64,000 bases of DNA. Origin: an uncultured Collinsella sp. (lineage in GTDB: Bacteria; Actinomycetota; Coriobacteriia; Coriobacteriales; Coriobacteriaceae). Each line of letters opens with the position of its first letter. Position 1 is the stretch's first letter. A program made the translations under genes and the position numbers. Positions 9,944 through 18,327 of the stretch are shown one piece after another. Where the stretch lies: NCBI GenBank assembly GCA_959023295.1, contig CAUFBM010000012.1:6379-70378 (forward strand), written 5' to 3'. Under the pieces are notes generated by a model. The model searched no databases and was not told where the DNA came from. It saw only the letters and a program-made list of their open reading frames with translations.

Positions 9944-10705
9944 ATGGGTTTCTTTTCTCGCCTGATGGGCGGTTCGGATGAGCAGAAGACTGCAACTTCC
10001 GAGTTCGAAATCCTCGCTCCTGTTTCCGGCGAGCTTGTTCATCTAGAAAATACCAATGACCCCGCTTTTAGCAGCCGTGCCGTGGGCGATGGCGTTGCCG
10101 TGGTTCCCCAAGAGGGAACGGTGTGCGCTCCTGTTTCCGGTACCATCGCGGCGCTGTTCCCGACCGAGCATGCACTGGGCATCATGTCCGACGACAGCTC
10201 TGCTCAGGTGATGCTGCATATCGGAATCGACACTGTTAAACTTGAGGGCAAGGGCTTCCATGCGCTTGTTGCTCAGGGTGACCATGTCGACGCGGGCCAG
10301 CCCCTCGTTGAGGTCGATTTCGACGCGGTCCGCGCCGCCGGCTTCGATCCCACGGTCTTCGTTATCGTGTGCGAGCGTTCGGAGAACTCGACTCTTCGTG
10401 AGCACGCTTCCGGCCCTGTTGCTGTTAAAGAGCCTGTCGTCTGGCTTCCGAGTAAATTCTTGTGGTGGGCACCGTGGTTATCAAGCGAGTTTTCAACAAT
10501 AACGTCGCAATGGTCACTTCGGACGATGGCTCCGAGCTCATTGTCATCGGTCGAGGCCTCTGCTTTGGCCGTCATGCCGGCGACGCTGTCGATGAAGCAT
10601 CGGTCGAAAAGACCTATGCACTGCAGGAGGGCACTTCTCAGGATTCGCGTACGATCGACCGCTTGGCACATCTTTTGGAGTCCATTCCCACCGTCAACCT
10701 CGTGA
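9944..10705 (+). CDS. PTS glucose-family EIIA, C-terminus probably frameshifted
   Basis: Phosphocarrier that takes phosphate from HPr and passes it to EIIB. The first 165 or so residues are a clear EIIA-Glc domain: ILAPVSGE, the active-site segment MLHIGIDTV with His92, and QPLVEVD. A normal family member ends near residue 170. Here the frame stays open for about 90 more residues of shadow-like sequence overlapping the antiterminator gene by more than 230 nt. A TAA stop exists in the +2 frame at about 10453, exactly where the protein should end, so a one-base deletion or a sequencing error near 10400-10450 is likely. ATG 9944 has GAAGGG 12 nt upstream. First gene of the alpha-glucoside operon. 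Confidence 0.8.
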   Translation: MGFFSRLMGGSDEQKTATSEFEILAPVSGELVHLENTNDPAFSSRAVGDGVAVVPQEGTVCAPVSGTIAALFPTEHALGIMSDDSSAQVMLHIGIDTVKLEGKGFHALVAQGDHVDAGQPLVEVDFDAVRAAGFDPTVFVIVCERSENSTLREHASGPVAVKEPVVWLPSKFLWWAPWLSSEFSTITSQWSLRTMAPSSLSSVEASALAVMPATLSMKHRSKRPMHCRRALLRIRVRSTAWHIFWSPFPPSTS

Positions 10706-11328
10706 TTGCCGAGGACATCGTTCAGATGCTTCGTCGAGAGCTCAATGTTGATATCAACGACAAGATTCTCATTGCTCTCGCAGACCATATCAGCCTTGCT
10801 TTGGAGCGCGAGCGCAAGGGCGTCCCCTGCGAGAATCCGTTGCTGCTCGAGATCCAGCAGTTCTATCGCAAGGAGTATGCGCTTGCGGGCCGTGCGCTGC
10901 AGATTGTCAAGGAGTATATGGGCATCCAGATGAGCGAAGAAGAGCAGGGTTTTATTACGCTGCATATCGTCAACGCCACCATGCCGCAACGCTCCGACCG
11001 TCTCATCATCTCGGTCCAGCTTGTTCGCGACGTGCTCACGATTGTTTCCGAGCGCTATGCTACGACCCTCGATGACACCTCGCTGCCCTATGAGCGTTTC
11101 GTCCGCCACCTGCAGTTTTTCGCACAGCGGGCGCTTGACCCCGCGGCCGGGCAGATCAATGACGATGCACTGTTCCGAATCGATGAAACTAAGTATCCGT
11201 GCGCGTTCTCGTGCGCGGACGCCATAGCCGCCCACTTGGCGTCTACCTATAACGTTGTCGTTACCGATGCCGAGAAGAGTTATCTCGCATATCACATTGT
11301 TAACCTGCTTGGAGAACCTGGTCTCTAG
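10474..11328 (+). CDS. licT: BglG/LicT-family transcription antiterminator
   Basis: RNA-binding antiterminator controlled by PTS phosphorylation. Residues 1-55 match the CAT RNA-binding domain (IKRVFNNNVAMV); two PTS regulation domains follow, with conserved His in ADHISLAL and LHIVNA (PRD1) and in RHLQFF and AYHIVN (PRD2). Length 284 residues is normal. GTG 10474 gives the best family N-terminus; GTG 10462 and 10465 are alternatives, and none has a strong ribosome site, so translation may be coupled to the EIIA gene. It probably lets transcription through the leader when the sugar is present. Confidence 0.88.
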   Translation: MVIKRVFNNNVAMVTSDDGSELIVIGRGLCFGRHAGDAVDEASVEKTYALQEGTSQDSRTIDRLAHLLESIPTVNLVIAEDIVQMLRRELNVDINDKILIALADHISLALERERKGVPCENPLLLEIQQFYRKEYALAGRALQIVKEYMGIQMSEEEQGFITLHIVNATMPQRSDRLIISVQLVRDVLTIVSERYATTLDDTSLPYERFVRHLQFFAQRALDPAAGQINDDALFRIDETKYPCAFSCADAIAAHLASTYNVVVTDAEKSYLAYHIVNLLGEPGL

Positions 11329-11427
11329 GCATAACGTGCCCACACATCGATTGATATAAGGCAAGGCTCACGGTCTTGTCCAGGGCACACCTATCTCAAT
11401 TTGCGGAAAAGGAAGGGGAGTACCGCT

Positions 11428-13044
11428 ATGACCGCAAAAAAGAAGTTCAATTTCAAAGCGCCGTTGGAGGTGTTCGCGAAGTCGATCGTTCAGCCGATGA
11501 TGTATCTCTCGGTTGCCGGCATCCTGCTCATCGTGGGCATCATTCTGACCAACAAGACCATCTGCGCCGTGATCCCTGTGCTGGGCTCCGGTCCGTTCCA
11601 GCTTGTGGGCGCCGTTGTCTATCAGTCGCTGATGTTTATCATCAACAACCTCTCGATTCTGTTCTGCGTGGGCATCGCCGGCGCCATGGCAAAGAAGAAC
11701 AAGGGCCATGCTTCGCTGATTGCCCTGATGTCGTTCTTCCTGTTCCTGCAGGCCAATAACATCGTGCTCAACGCCACCGGTTCTCTTGCCGAGGCGAGCG
11801 GCATGCTCGGCCTTACCGGAACCGGCCAGAGCACGATTATGGGCATTCAGGTGCTCGATACCGGCGTGTTTGGCGGCATCATCCTGGGCTGCATCACCGG
11901 TGCCGTGTTCAACAAGTACTCGAACAAACAGTTCCCCATTGCCCTTTCGATGTTCTCGGGCGTTCGCTTTCCGTTCCTGATCATGATCATCATCTCCTGG
12001 ATCATGGGTGCTGGCTTCTGCATCGTTTGGCCTCCTGTCCAGGGTGCCATCTCCTCCGTTGCCGGAATCATTAAGGAGTCGGGCAACATCGGTCTGTTTA
12101 TCTACGGCATGCTCAACAAGCTGCTCGTTCCCACCGGCCTGCACCACCTCATCTACACCCCGTTCCAGTTCTCCGATGTGGGCGGCACCCTTACGCTGGG
12201 TGATCAGGTTATCGCCGGCGCCTATCCCATCCGTGTTGCCGAGATGGCAATGACGGGCCAGCCCTTCTCCGATAGCACCTACTTCAACAGCTACACCTTC
12301 AACAACCTGTGGCCCTACATCGGTATCGGTCTCGCCTTTATCTTCACCGCCTACAAGCAGAACAAGGATAAGACCAAGGCCGTTATCATCCCGCTGATCA
12401 TCACCGCCGTGCTCTCCTGCGTGACCGAGCCCATGGACTTCCTCTTTGTCTTTGCCGCTCCCGTGCTCTTTGTCGTTCACTCGATTCTTTCCGGCATCTT
12501 CCTGGTTCTGCTCAAGGTCCTCTCCGTGCCCGCTTCGACTGCAGGCGGCATCATCAACATCGTGGTTTCCAACCTGGTCCTCGGTGTCGACAAGACCAAC
12601 TGGCCGGTTATGCTGGTGCTTGGAGTCGTCAACGCCGCTCTGTACTTCTTCCTCTTCACCTTCCTTATTAAGAAGCTCAACCTCCACACGCCTGGTCGCG
12701 AGGAAGAGTCCGAGCTCGCCGAGTCCGTTGCCGAGGGCGAGGCCGCCGCGTCTGTCGCGGTGAAGCAGGGCGCTGTTGCCGCGGCTCCCGCAGAGGGCGT
12801 CGATGCGGGCATCGCCGATCTGGTCGCAGGTCTTGGCGGCAAGGATAACATCGAGGAGCTCGAGAACTGCTTTACGCGTCTCCGCGTGAACGTTAAGAAC
12901 CCGGACCTCATCGATGAGGACCTCATCAACCACGTGCCCAACAGCGGCATCAACCGCAACGGCAATAATATCCAGATCATCTTTGGCATGAAGGTCGCCG
13001 AGATGCGCGACAAGGTCGAAAACGCAATTGAGAAGGAGCAGTAA
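11428..13044 (+). CDS. PTS EIICB, alpha-glucoside/maltose type
   Basis: Membrane permease that imports and phosphorylates an alpha-glucoside. Residues 1-420 form the EIIC channel with about ten helices; residues 455-538 are EIIB with the phosphorylated Cys481 in ENCFTRLRV. An Ala/Glu-rich linker joins them. No EIIA domain is fused, matching the separate EIIA upstream. ATG 11428 is chosen over TTG 11401 because AAGGAAGGGGAG lies just before it. The next gene, a GH4 phospho-alpha-glucosidase, starts 3 nt after its stop and points to maltose or a related alpha-glucoside as substrate. Confidence 0.92.
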   Translation: MTAKKKFNFKAPLEVFAKSIVQPMMYLSVAGILLIVGIILTNKTICAVIPVLGSGPFQLVGAVVYQSLMFIINNLSILFCVGIAGAMAKKNKGHASLIALMSFFLFLQANNIVLNATGSLAEASGMLGLTGTGQSTIMGIQVLDTGVFGGIILGCITGAVFNKYSNKQFPIALSMFSGVRFPFLIMIIISWIMGAGFCIVWPPVQGAISSVAGIIKESGNIGLFIYGMLNKLLVPTGLHHLIYTPFQFSDVGGTLTLGDQVIAGAYPIRVAEMAMTGQPFSDSTYFNSYTFNNLWPYIGIGLAFIFTAYKQNKDKTKAVIIPLIITAVLSCVTEPMDFLFVFAAPVLFVVHSILSGIFLVLLKVLSVPASTAGGIINIVVSNLVLGVDKTNWPVMLVLGVVNAALYFFLFTFLIKKLNLHTPGREEESELAESVAEGEAAASVAVKQGAVAAAPAEGVDAGIADLVAGLGGKDNIEELENCFTRLRVNVKNPDLIDEDLINHVPNSGINRNGNNIQIIFGMKVAEMRDKVENAIEKEQ

Positions 13045-13047
13045 ACA

Positions 13048-14430
13048 ATGATCATTACTCTGTGTGGTGGCGGATCCACCTTTACCCCCGGCATCGTCAA
13101 ATCCATCGCTCTGCGCAAGGACGAGCTCGACGTTGACGAGATTCGTCTGTACGACATCAACGAGGAGCGCCAGCGCAAGATTGGCGTGCTCGTGGACTGG
13201 ATTTTGCACGAGGATCTTGGCCTGGACATCAAGCTCACGGTGACCACCGACAAGGAGACTGCCTTTACGGATGCCAGCTTCGTGTTTGCCCAGATGCGCG
13301 TGGGCGGCTACGCCATGCGCGAGCAGGACGAGAAGATTCCGCTGCGTCACGGCTGCGTGGGCCAGGAGACCTGCGGTTGCGGCGGCCTTGCCTACGGCAT
13401 GCGCACCATCTTCCCCATGGTCGAGCTGATCGATGACGTTGAGAAGTATGCCAAGAAGGACTACTGGATTCTCAACTACTCCAACCCTGCCGCCATCGTG
13501 TCCGAGGGCTGCCGTGTGCTGCGTCCCAACGCTCGCATCATCAACATCTGCGACATGCCGATCGCGATTATCGACGTGGTTTGCGCCGCGCTCGATATCG
13601 ACAAGAAGGATGTCGAGTACGATTACTTTGGTCTCAACCACTTTGGTTGGTTCACCTCGATCCGCCACAAGGGCGAGGAGGTGCTCCCGCAGCTGCGCGA
13701 GTACATCAAGGAGCACGAGATTCTGCTGCCCGATTCGTACCTCAAGGGCATGGGCTCGCTGATGTCCAAGAAGCCCGAGGAGGCCACTGACGAGCACCCC
13801 GAGCAGAACCGCCACACCAAGGGCAGCTGGTACTACGTCTGGAAGGGCGAGTACGAGATCATGGAGTGCTTCCCGGAGTACCTGCCCAACACGTACCTGA
13901 ACTACTACCTGCAGCAGAAGGAGTTCGTCGAGCATTCCAACCCCGAGCGCACCCGTGCTAACGAGGTTGAGGAGACGCGTGAGAAGAACCTCTTTGATGG
14001 TATCGATCACTACGAGAAGACGGGCGAGATCGACGAGAGCACGTTCTATGCGGGCAGCCACGGCGACTGGATTGCCGACCTGGCTATCGCTCTGAAGAAC
14101 GACACCAAGCAGCGCTTCCTGGTCATTTGCGAGAACAAGGGCGCTATCCCCAACATGCCCTACGACGCTATGGTCGAGCTGCCTGCCTACATTGGCAAGA
14201 ACGGCCCCGAGGTCATCAGCCGCGACAACATTCCGCTGTTCCAGCAGGGTCTTATGATGCAGCAGCTGAACTCCGAGAAGCTCGTGGTCGAGGCCACGAT
14301 CGAGGGTTCGTACGAGAAGGCACTCAAGGCCTTTACGCTCAACAAGACCGTGCCGTCGATGAAGGTCGCCAAGGAGGTTCTCGACGACATGATCGAGGCC
14401 AACAAGGGCTTCTGGCCCGAGCTTAAGTAA
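13048..14430 (+). CDS. 6-phospho-alpha-glucosidase, GH4
   Basis: Hydrolyses the 6-phospho-alpha-glucosides made by the PTS, using NAD+ and a divalent metal through an oxidation-elimination mechanism. Seen: the dinucleotide motif CGGGSTFTPG at the N-terminus, the metal ligand Cys168 in ICDMP (CDMP marks the alpha-glucosidase branch), His198 in GLNHFGWF and GQETCGCGG. Length 460 is normal for GlvA/AglB/MalH. ATG 13048 follows GAAGGAGCAG. Last gene of the operon, before a terminator. Confidence 0.93.
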   Translation: MIITLCGGGSTFTPGIVKSIALRKDELDVDEIRLYDINEERQRKIGVLVDWILHEDLGLDIKLTVTTDKETAFTDASFVFAQMRVGGYAMREQDEKIPLRHGCVGQETCGCGGLAYGMRTIFPMVELIDDVEKYAKKDYWILNYSNPAAIVSEGCRVLRPNARIINICDMPIAIIDVVCAALDIDKKDVEYDYFGLNHFGWFTSIRHKGEEVLPQLREYIKEHEILLPDSYLKGMGSLMSKKPEEATDEHPEQNRHTKGSWYYVWKGEYEIMECFPEYLPNTYLNYYLQQKEFVEHSNPERTRANEVEETREKNLFDGIDHYEKTGEIDESTFYAGSHGDWIADLAIALKNDTKQRFLVICENKGAIPNMPYDAMVELPAYIGKNGPEVISRDNIPLFQQGLMMQQLNSEKLVVEATIEGSYEKALKAFTLNKTVPSMKVAKEVLDDMIEANKGFWPELK

Positions 14431-14462
14431 AAGCAACAGGGTCGCTGACCGCATACCATGAG

Positions 14463-14506
14463 CAATGCCCCGTCCACGTGATTGCGTGGGCGGGGCATTG
14501 TCATTT
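14463..14506 (+). terminator. Terminator of the alpha-glucoside operon
   Basis: CAATGCCCCG(T)CCACG pairs with CGTGGGCGGGGCATTG across a short loop, then TCATTT. The stem is strong and the T-tract weak. Confidence 0.75.
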
Positions 14507-14539
14507 GGTAACGCGTTTTATCAAATATGGCATTTATCT

Positions 14540-14562
14540 GCGGTAATGTTCTATTTCACCGC
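14540..14562. repeat. Short palindrome with CTATTTCACCGC
   Basis: GCGGT (14540-14544) and ACCGC (14558-14562) bracket the sequence. The 12-mer CTATTTCACCGC recurs exactly in the larger palindrome at 40472-40534. Confidence 0.5.
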
Positions 14563-14601
14563 TGAGGGTGACATTTCATGCCGCCTGCCGAACTGCGTGG
14601 A

Positions 14602-14622
14602 GACCTAACAACTTTTTAGGTC
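14602..14622. promoter_or_regulatory. Possible operator upstream of the hydrogenase operon
   Basis: GACCTAA and TTAGGTC form a 7-bp dyad with a 7-nt centre, 66 nt before the first gene. It could be a repressor site or a small leader hairpin; the regulator is unknown. Confidence 0.35.
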
Positions 14623-14687
14623 AGTGTTGTGCGTGTAGCAATTTCGCCCGGCCTCGCCTCCGGGCTGCCATGTGAGAGGGGATCTTT

Positions 14688-16520
14688 ATGGCACGACTGC
14701 ACGTAATGGAACGCAGCCACGCTCAGGCCGTCATGGACGATCTGCACGATGCGCTCGGACGTCGTCTGGCGGTGAGTTCGCTCGCCCCGTGTCCCGTTGA
14801 GTTTACGGCAGCGCTCGTCAACCTGTGCTCCACCCAGAGCTGCGGCAAGTGCACACCTTGCCGTGTGGGCCTGAGCGCGCTGAGCGACCTGCTCGCCGAT
14901 GTGCTCGAAGGGCGCGCCGACGAGTCCACGCTCAACTTGATTGAGCGCACCGCCCGCACCATCTACCTTTCGAGCGACTGCGCCATCGGCTACGAAGCCG
15001 GCGCCATGGCACTCACGGCCATTCGCGGCTTCCGTGACGATTTTGAGCATCACATCCGCGAGCACTCCTGCGGCTTTGACCGCGAGGCCCGCGTCCCGTG
15101 CGTCTCGGGCTGCCCGGCGCACGTCGACATTCCCGGGTACATCTCGCTGGTCGAGGCCGGCCGCTATGCCGACGCCGTCAAGGTCATCCGCAAGAACAAT
15201 CCGCTGCCGCTCGTCTGCGGCCTGGTGTGCGAGCATCCCTGCGAGATGCACTGCCGCCGTGGTATGGTCGACGACCCCATGAACATCCTCGCCCTTAAGC
15301 GTTTTGCCGTCGAGCACAGTGACCTCAACGACCACAAGCCGCATGTGGTGGACAACACCGGTAAGCGCGTCGCCGTGATCGGCGGCGGCCCGGCCGGCCT
15401 TTCCTGCGCCTATTATTTGGCCGTGATGGGCCACAAGGTGACGATTTTTGAGCAGCGTCACCACCTGGGCGGCATGCTGCGCTACGGCATTCCCAGCTAC
15501 CGTCTGCCGCGCGAGCGCCTACAGGCCGAGATCGACTGGATCTTGAGCGCCGGCATCGACGTGGAGCTCGACCACTCCGTCAACGGCGAGGAGCTTGCCC
15601 GTCTGCGCGACGAGTTCGACGCCGTCTACCTGGCCATCGGTGCCCACAGCGACAAAAAGCTCGGCCTTCCGGGCGAAGAGGCGCTCGGCGTGGAGTCGGC
15701 CGTCAAGATGCTGCGTGCCATCGGCGACGACGAGCTGCCCAACCTGGGCGGCCGGCGTGTGTGCGTCATCGGCGGCGGCAACGTTGCCATGGACGTGGCT
15801 CGCTCTGCCGTGCGCTGCGGTGCCGAAAAGGTAAGCATCGTCTACCGCCGTCGCATCTGCGACATGACGGCCCAGGACGCCGAGATCGCCGGCGCCCAGG
15901 CCGAGGGCTGCGAGGTGCTGGAGCTGACGGCCCCGCTCGCCATCGAGACCGGCGAGGACGGTCGCGTGTGCGGCCTGCGCGTGCAACCGCAGATTATCGG
16001 CGAGCCCCGCCGTGGTCGCCCGGCCCCGCGTGCCGCCGCTACGCCCGAGCGTGTCATCCCCTGCGAGCGCGTGTTTGTGGCCATTGGCCAGGACATCGAT
16101 TCCAAGCCGTTTGAGGAGATGGGCATTGCCTGCAAGTGGGGCTGCGTCGTCACCGACTCGGACGGCGCCGTGCCCGACTTCGACGGCCTCTTTAGCGGCG
16201 GCGACTGCCAGACCGGCCCCGCCACCGTTATCCGCGCCATCAACGCCGGCCGCGTGGCTTCGGCAAATATCGACCGCTACCTGGGCTTTGACCACAAGAT
16301 CAAGCTCGAGGTCGAGCTGCCGACCGTCCAGTTTAAGGGCAAGCACGAGTGCGGCCGCTGCGAGCTGGGCGAGCGCGAGGCCGGCGAGCGTATTCACGAT
16401 TGGAATCTGGTCGAGCAGGGTCTCACCGAGCAGGAGGCGCGCCAAGAGGCGAGCCGCTGCCTGCGTTGCGACCACTTTGGCTTTGGCGCGTTCCGCGGAG
16501 GGAGGAACCTGGAATGGTAG
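14688..16520 (+). CDS. NuoF-type Fe-S / GltD-type FAD oxidoreductase fusion, hydrogenase partner
   Basis: A 610-residue electron-transfer flavoprotein. Residues 45-125 match only the C-terminal [4Fe-4S] domain of NuoF/HydB (CGKCTPC, Cys52/55/58, plus Cys98); the FMN/NADH domain is missing. Then comes a GltD-like module: Cys-rich N-part (Cys138, 142, 177, 181, 185, 189), FAD site VIGGGPAGLS and a second nucleotide site VIGGGNVAMDVA. The C-terminus has an extra Cys-rich patch (CGRC and CLRC). It overlaps the [FeFe]-hydrogenase gene by 7 nt, so the two very likely form a complex that couples NAD(P)H to hydrogenase. The layout resembles the glutamate-synthase-linked (A2-like) hydrogenase group. 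ATG 14688 follows GAGAGGGGA. Confidence 0.85.
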   Translation: MARLHVMERSHAQAVMDDLHDALGRRLAVSSLAPCPVEFTAALVNLCSTQSCGKCTPCRVGLSALSDLLADVLEGRADESTLNLIERTARTIYLSSDCAIGYEAGAMALTAIRGFRDDFEHHIREHSCGFDREARVPCVSGCPAHVDIPGYISLVEAGRYADAVKVIRKNNPLPLVCGLVCEHPCEMHCRRGMVDDPMNILALKRFAVEHSDLNDHKPHVVDNTGKRVAVIGGGPAGLSCAYYLAVMGHKVTIFEQRHHLGGMLRYGIPSYRLPRERLQAEIDWILSAGIDVELDHSVNGEELARLRDEFDAVYLAIGAHSDKKLGLPGEEALGVESAVKMLRAIGDDELPNLGGRRVCVIGGGNVAMDVARSAVRCGAEKVSIVYRRRICDMTAQDAEIAGAQAEGCEVLELTAPLAIETGEDGRVCGLRVQPQIIGEPRRGRPAPRAAATPERVIPCERVFVAIGQDIDSKPFEEMGIACKWGCVVTDSDGAVPDFDGLFSGGDCQTGPATVIRAINAGRVASANIDRYLGFDHKIKLEVELPTVQFKGKHECGRCELGEREAGERIHDWNLVEQGLTEQEARQEASRCLRCDHFGFGAFRGGRNLEW

Positions 16521-18325
16521 AGCCCAACAAAACCACTGTCAGCGACAACACCGAAAGCGGAGCACTCAACATGGTCAAGCTCACGATCGATAATTGCGAG
16601 GTCGTGGTGCCCGAGCACACCACGATCCTAGATGCGGCCAAGTCCGCCGGCATTCAGGTTCCCACCCTGTGCTATCTGCGCGATCTGAACGAGATCGGCG
16701 GTTGCCGCGTGTGCGTGGTCGAGGTCGAGGGCTGCGACCAGCTGGTTGCCGCCTGCAACAACTACGTGCTCGACGGCATGGTGGTCCATACCAACAGTCC
16801 CAAGGCCCGCGAGGCCCGTCGCACCAACGTGCAGCTGCTGCTGTCCCAGCACGACTCGCGCTGTACGAGCTGCGTGCGCAGCGGCAACTGCAACCTGCAG
16901 ACCATCGCCAACGACCTGGGCATTTTCTATCTGCCGTATCAAAGGCATTTGGCGGGCGAGGGCTGGGATTTCGATTCCCCCATCATCCGCGAAAACGACA
17001 AGTGCATCAAATGCATGCGCTGCATCAAGGTGTGCGAGAGCGTGCAGGGCCTAGGGATTTGGGACCTGACCAACCGCGCCACACATACCGCCGTGGGTAC
17101 CCGCGGGCGTGCACCGATCGGCAAGACCGATTGCGTCGCGTGCGGCCAGTGCATTACGCATTGCCCGACGGGCGCACTGCGCGAGCGCGACGATACCGAG
17201 GCCGTGTTTGACGCGCTCGCTAATCCCGACAAGATCGTGCTGGTGCAGATCGCGCCTGCCGTGCGCAGCGCCTGGGGCGAGGAGCTCGGCATTCCGCGCG
17301 AGGAAGCCACCGTTGAGCGCTTGGCCTGCGCACTGCGCCGCGTGGGCTTTGAGTACGTGTTCGACACCGATTTCTCGGCCGATCTCACCATTATGGAGGA
17401 GGGCTCCGAGCTGATCGAGCGCCTGGGCGCCGCCGCCAAGGGCGAGGGTAACAGCCGCGGTTGGCCCATGTTTACGAGCTGCTGCCCGGGCTGGGTGCGC
17501 TTTGTAAAGGCGCGCTACCCGGAGTTTGTCGACAGCCTGTCCACGTCAAAGTCGCCGCAGCAGATGTTCGGCGCCATCGCCAAGACCTATTACGCCAGGG
17601 TGCTGGGCGTGGAGCCCGGGCGCCTGTTCGTGGTGTCCGTGATGCCGTGCACGGCCAAGAAGGCCGAGTGCGCGCTGCCGAGCATGGTGGGCGAGGACGG
17701 TGCGCCCGACGTGGACGTTGCGCTGACGGTGCGCGAGATGGTACGCATGATCCGCGCGAGCCACGTGAGCGTCGATACGCTTACCGAGGAGCCACTCGAT
17801 ACGCCGCTGGGCTTTGGCACGGGCGCGGGCGTGATCTTTGGCGTCACGGGCGGCGTGATGGAGGCCGCCGTGCGCTCGGCATATTACCTGGTGACGGGCA
17901 AGAACCCCGATGCGGATTTCTTTACCGACGTGCGCGGCCTGGACGGCTGGAAGGAAGCCGTGGCCGATATCGATGGCACCAAGGTGCGCGTCGCCGTGGC
18001 GCATGGGCTGGGCAACGCCGCCCGCCTACTCGACGCTATTCGCGACGGCCGTGTGAGCTATGACTTCGTTGAGGTCATGGCGTGCCCCGGCGGCTGCGTC
18101 GGTGGCGGCGGTCAGCCCATCCATGACGGCTGTGAGCTGGCGGCAGAGCGCGGCCAGGTGCTCTGGGGCCTCGATGCGGCGGCAGACATTCGCTTCTCGC
18201 ACGAGAACCCCGATGTTCAGGCATGCTATCGCGAGTTTTTGGGCGCGCCGCTCTCGCCGCTGGCTGAGGAGCTGCTGCACACCGACCATCACGCCTGGTC
18301 GATGCCCAACGAGGAGGCGTGCTAG
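16514..18325 (+). CDS. [FeFe]-hydrogenase catalytic subunit
   Basis: Produces or consumes H2. A 603-residue protein with the full accessory cluster chain: [2Fe-2S] (Cys53, 64, 67, 81), His-ligated [4Fe-4S] (His113, Cys117, 120, 126), two ferredoxin-type clusters (CIKCMRCIKVC and CVACGQCITHC), then the H-cluster motifs TSCCPGW, MPCTAKKAE and MACPGGCVGGGGQP, all with intact ligand Cys. ATG 16514 overlaps the upstream stop and follows GGAGGAAC; ATG 16571 is a weaker alternative. Maturases HydE/F/G are not in the window. The operon continues into an ABC lipoprotein 2 nt later. Electron donor is likely the GltD-like partner, with ferredoxin possible. Confidence 0.95.
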   Translation: MVEPNKTTVSDNTESGALNMVKLTIDNCEVVVPEHTTILDAAKSAGIQVPTLCYLRDLNEIGGCRVCVVEVEGCDQLVAACNNYVLDGMVVHTNSPKAREARRTNVQLLLSQHDSRCTSCVRSGNCNLQTIANDLGIFYLPYQRHLAGEGWDFDSPIIRENDKCIKCMRCIKVCESVQGLGIWDLTNRATHTAVGTRGRAPIGKTDCVACGQCITHCPTGALRERDDTEAVFDALANPDKIVLVQIAPAVRSAWGEELGIPREEATVERLACALRRVGFEYVFDTDFSADLTIMEEGSELIERLGAAAKGEGNSRGWPMFTSCCPGWVRFVKARYPEFVDSLSTSKSPQQMFGAIAKTYYARVLGVEPGRLFVVSVMPCTAKKAECALPSMVGEDGAPDVDVALTVREMVRMIRASHVSVDTLTEEPLDTPLGFGTGAGVIFGVTGGVMEAAVRSAYYLVTGKNPDADFFTDVRGLDGWKEAVADIDGTKVRVAVAHGLGNAARLLDAIRDGRVSYDFVEVMACPGGCVGGGGQPIHDGCELAAERGQVLWGLDAAADIRFSHENPDVQACYREFLGAPLSPLAEELLHTDHHAWSMPNEEAC

Positions 18326-18327
18326 CG

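Noticed and set aside
11368..14454. Very long open frame on the minus strand opposite the PTS and GH4 genes
   Set aside because: It mirrors GC-rich third positions of two clear plus-strand genes, has no domain and no ribosome site.
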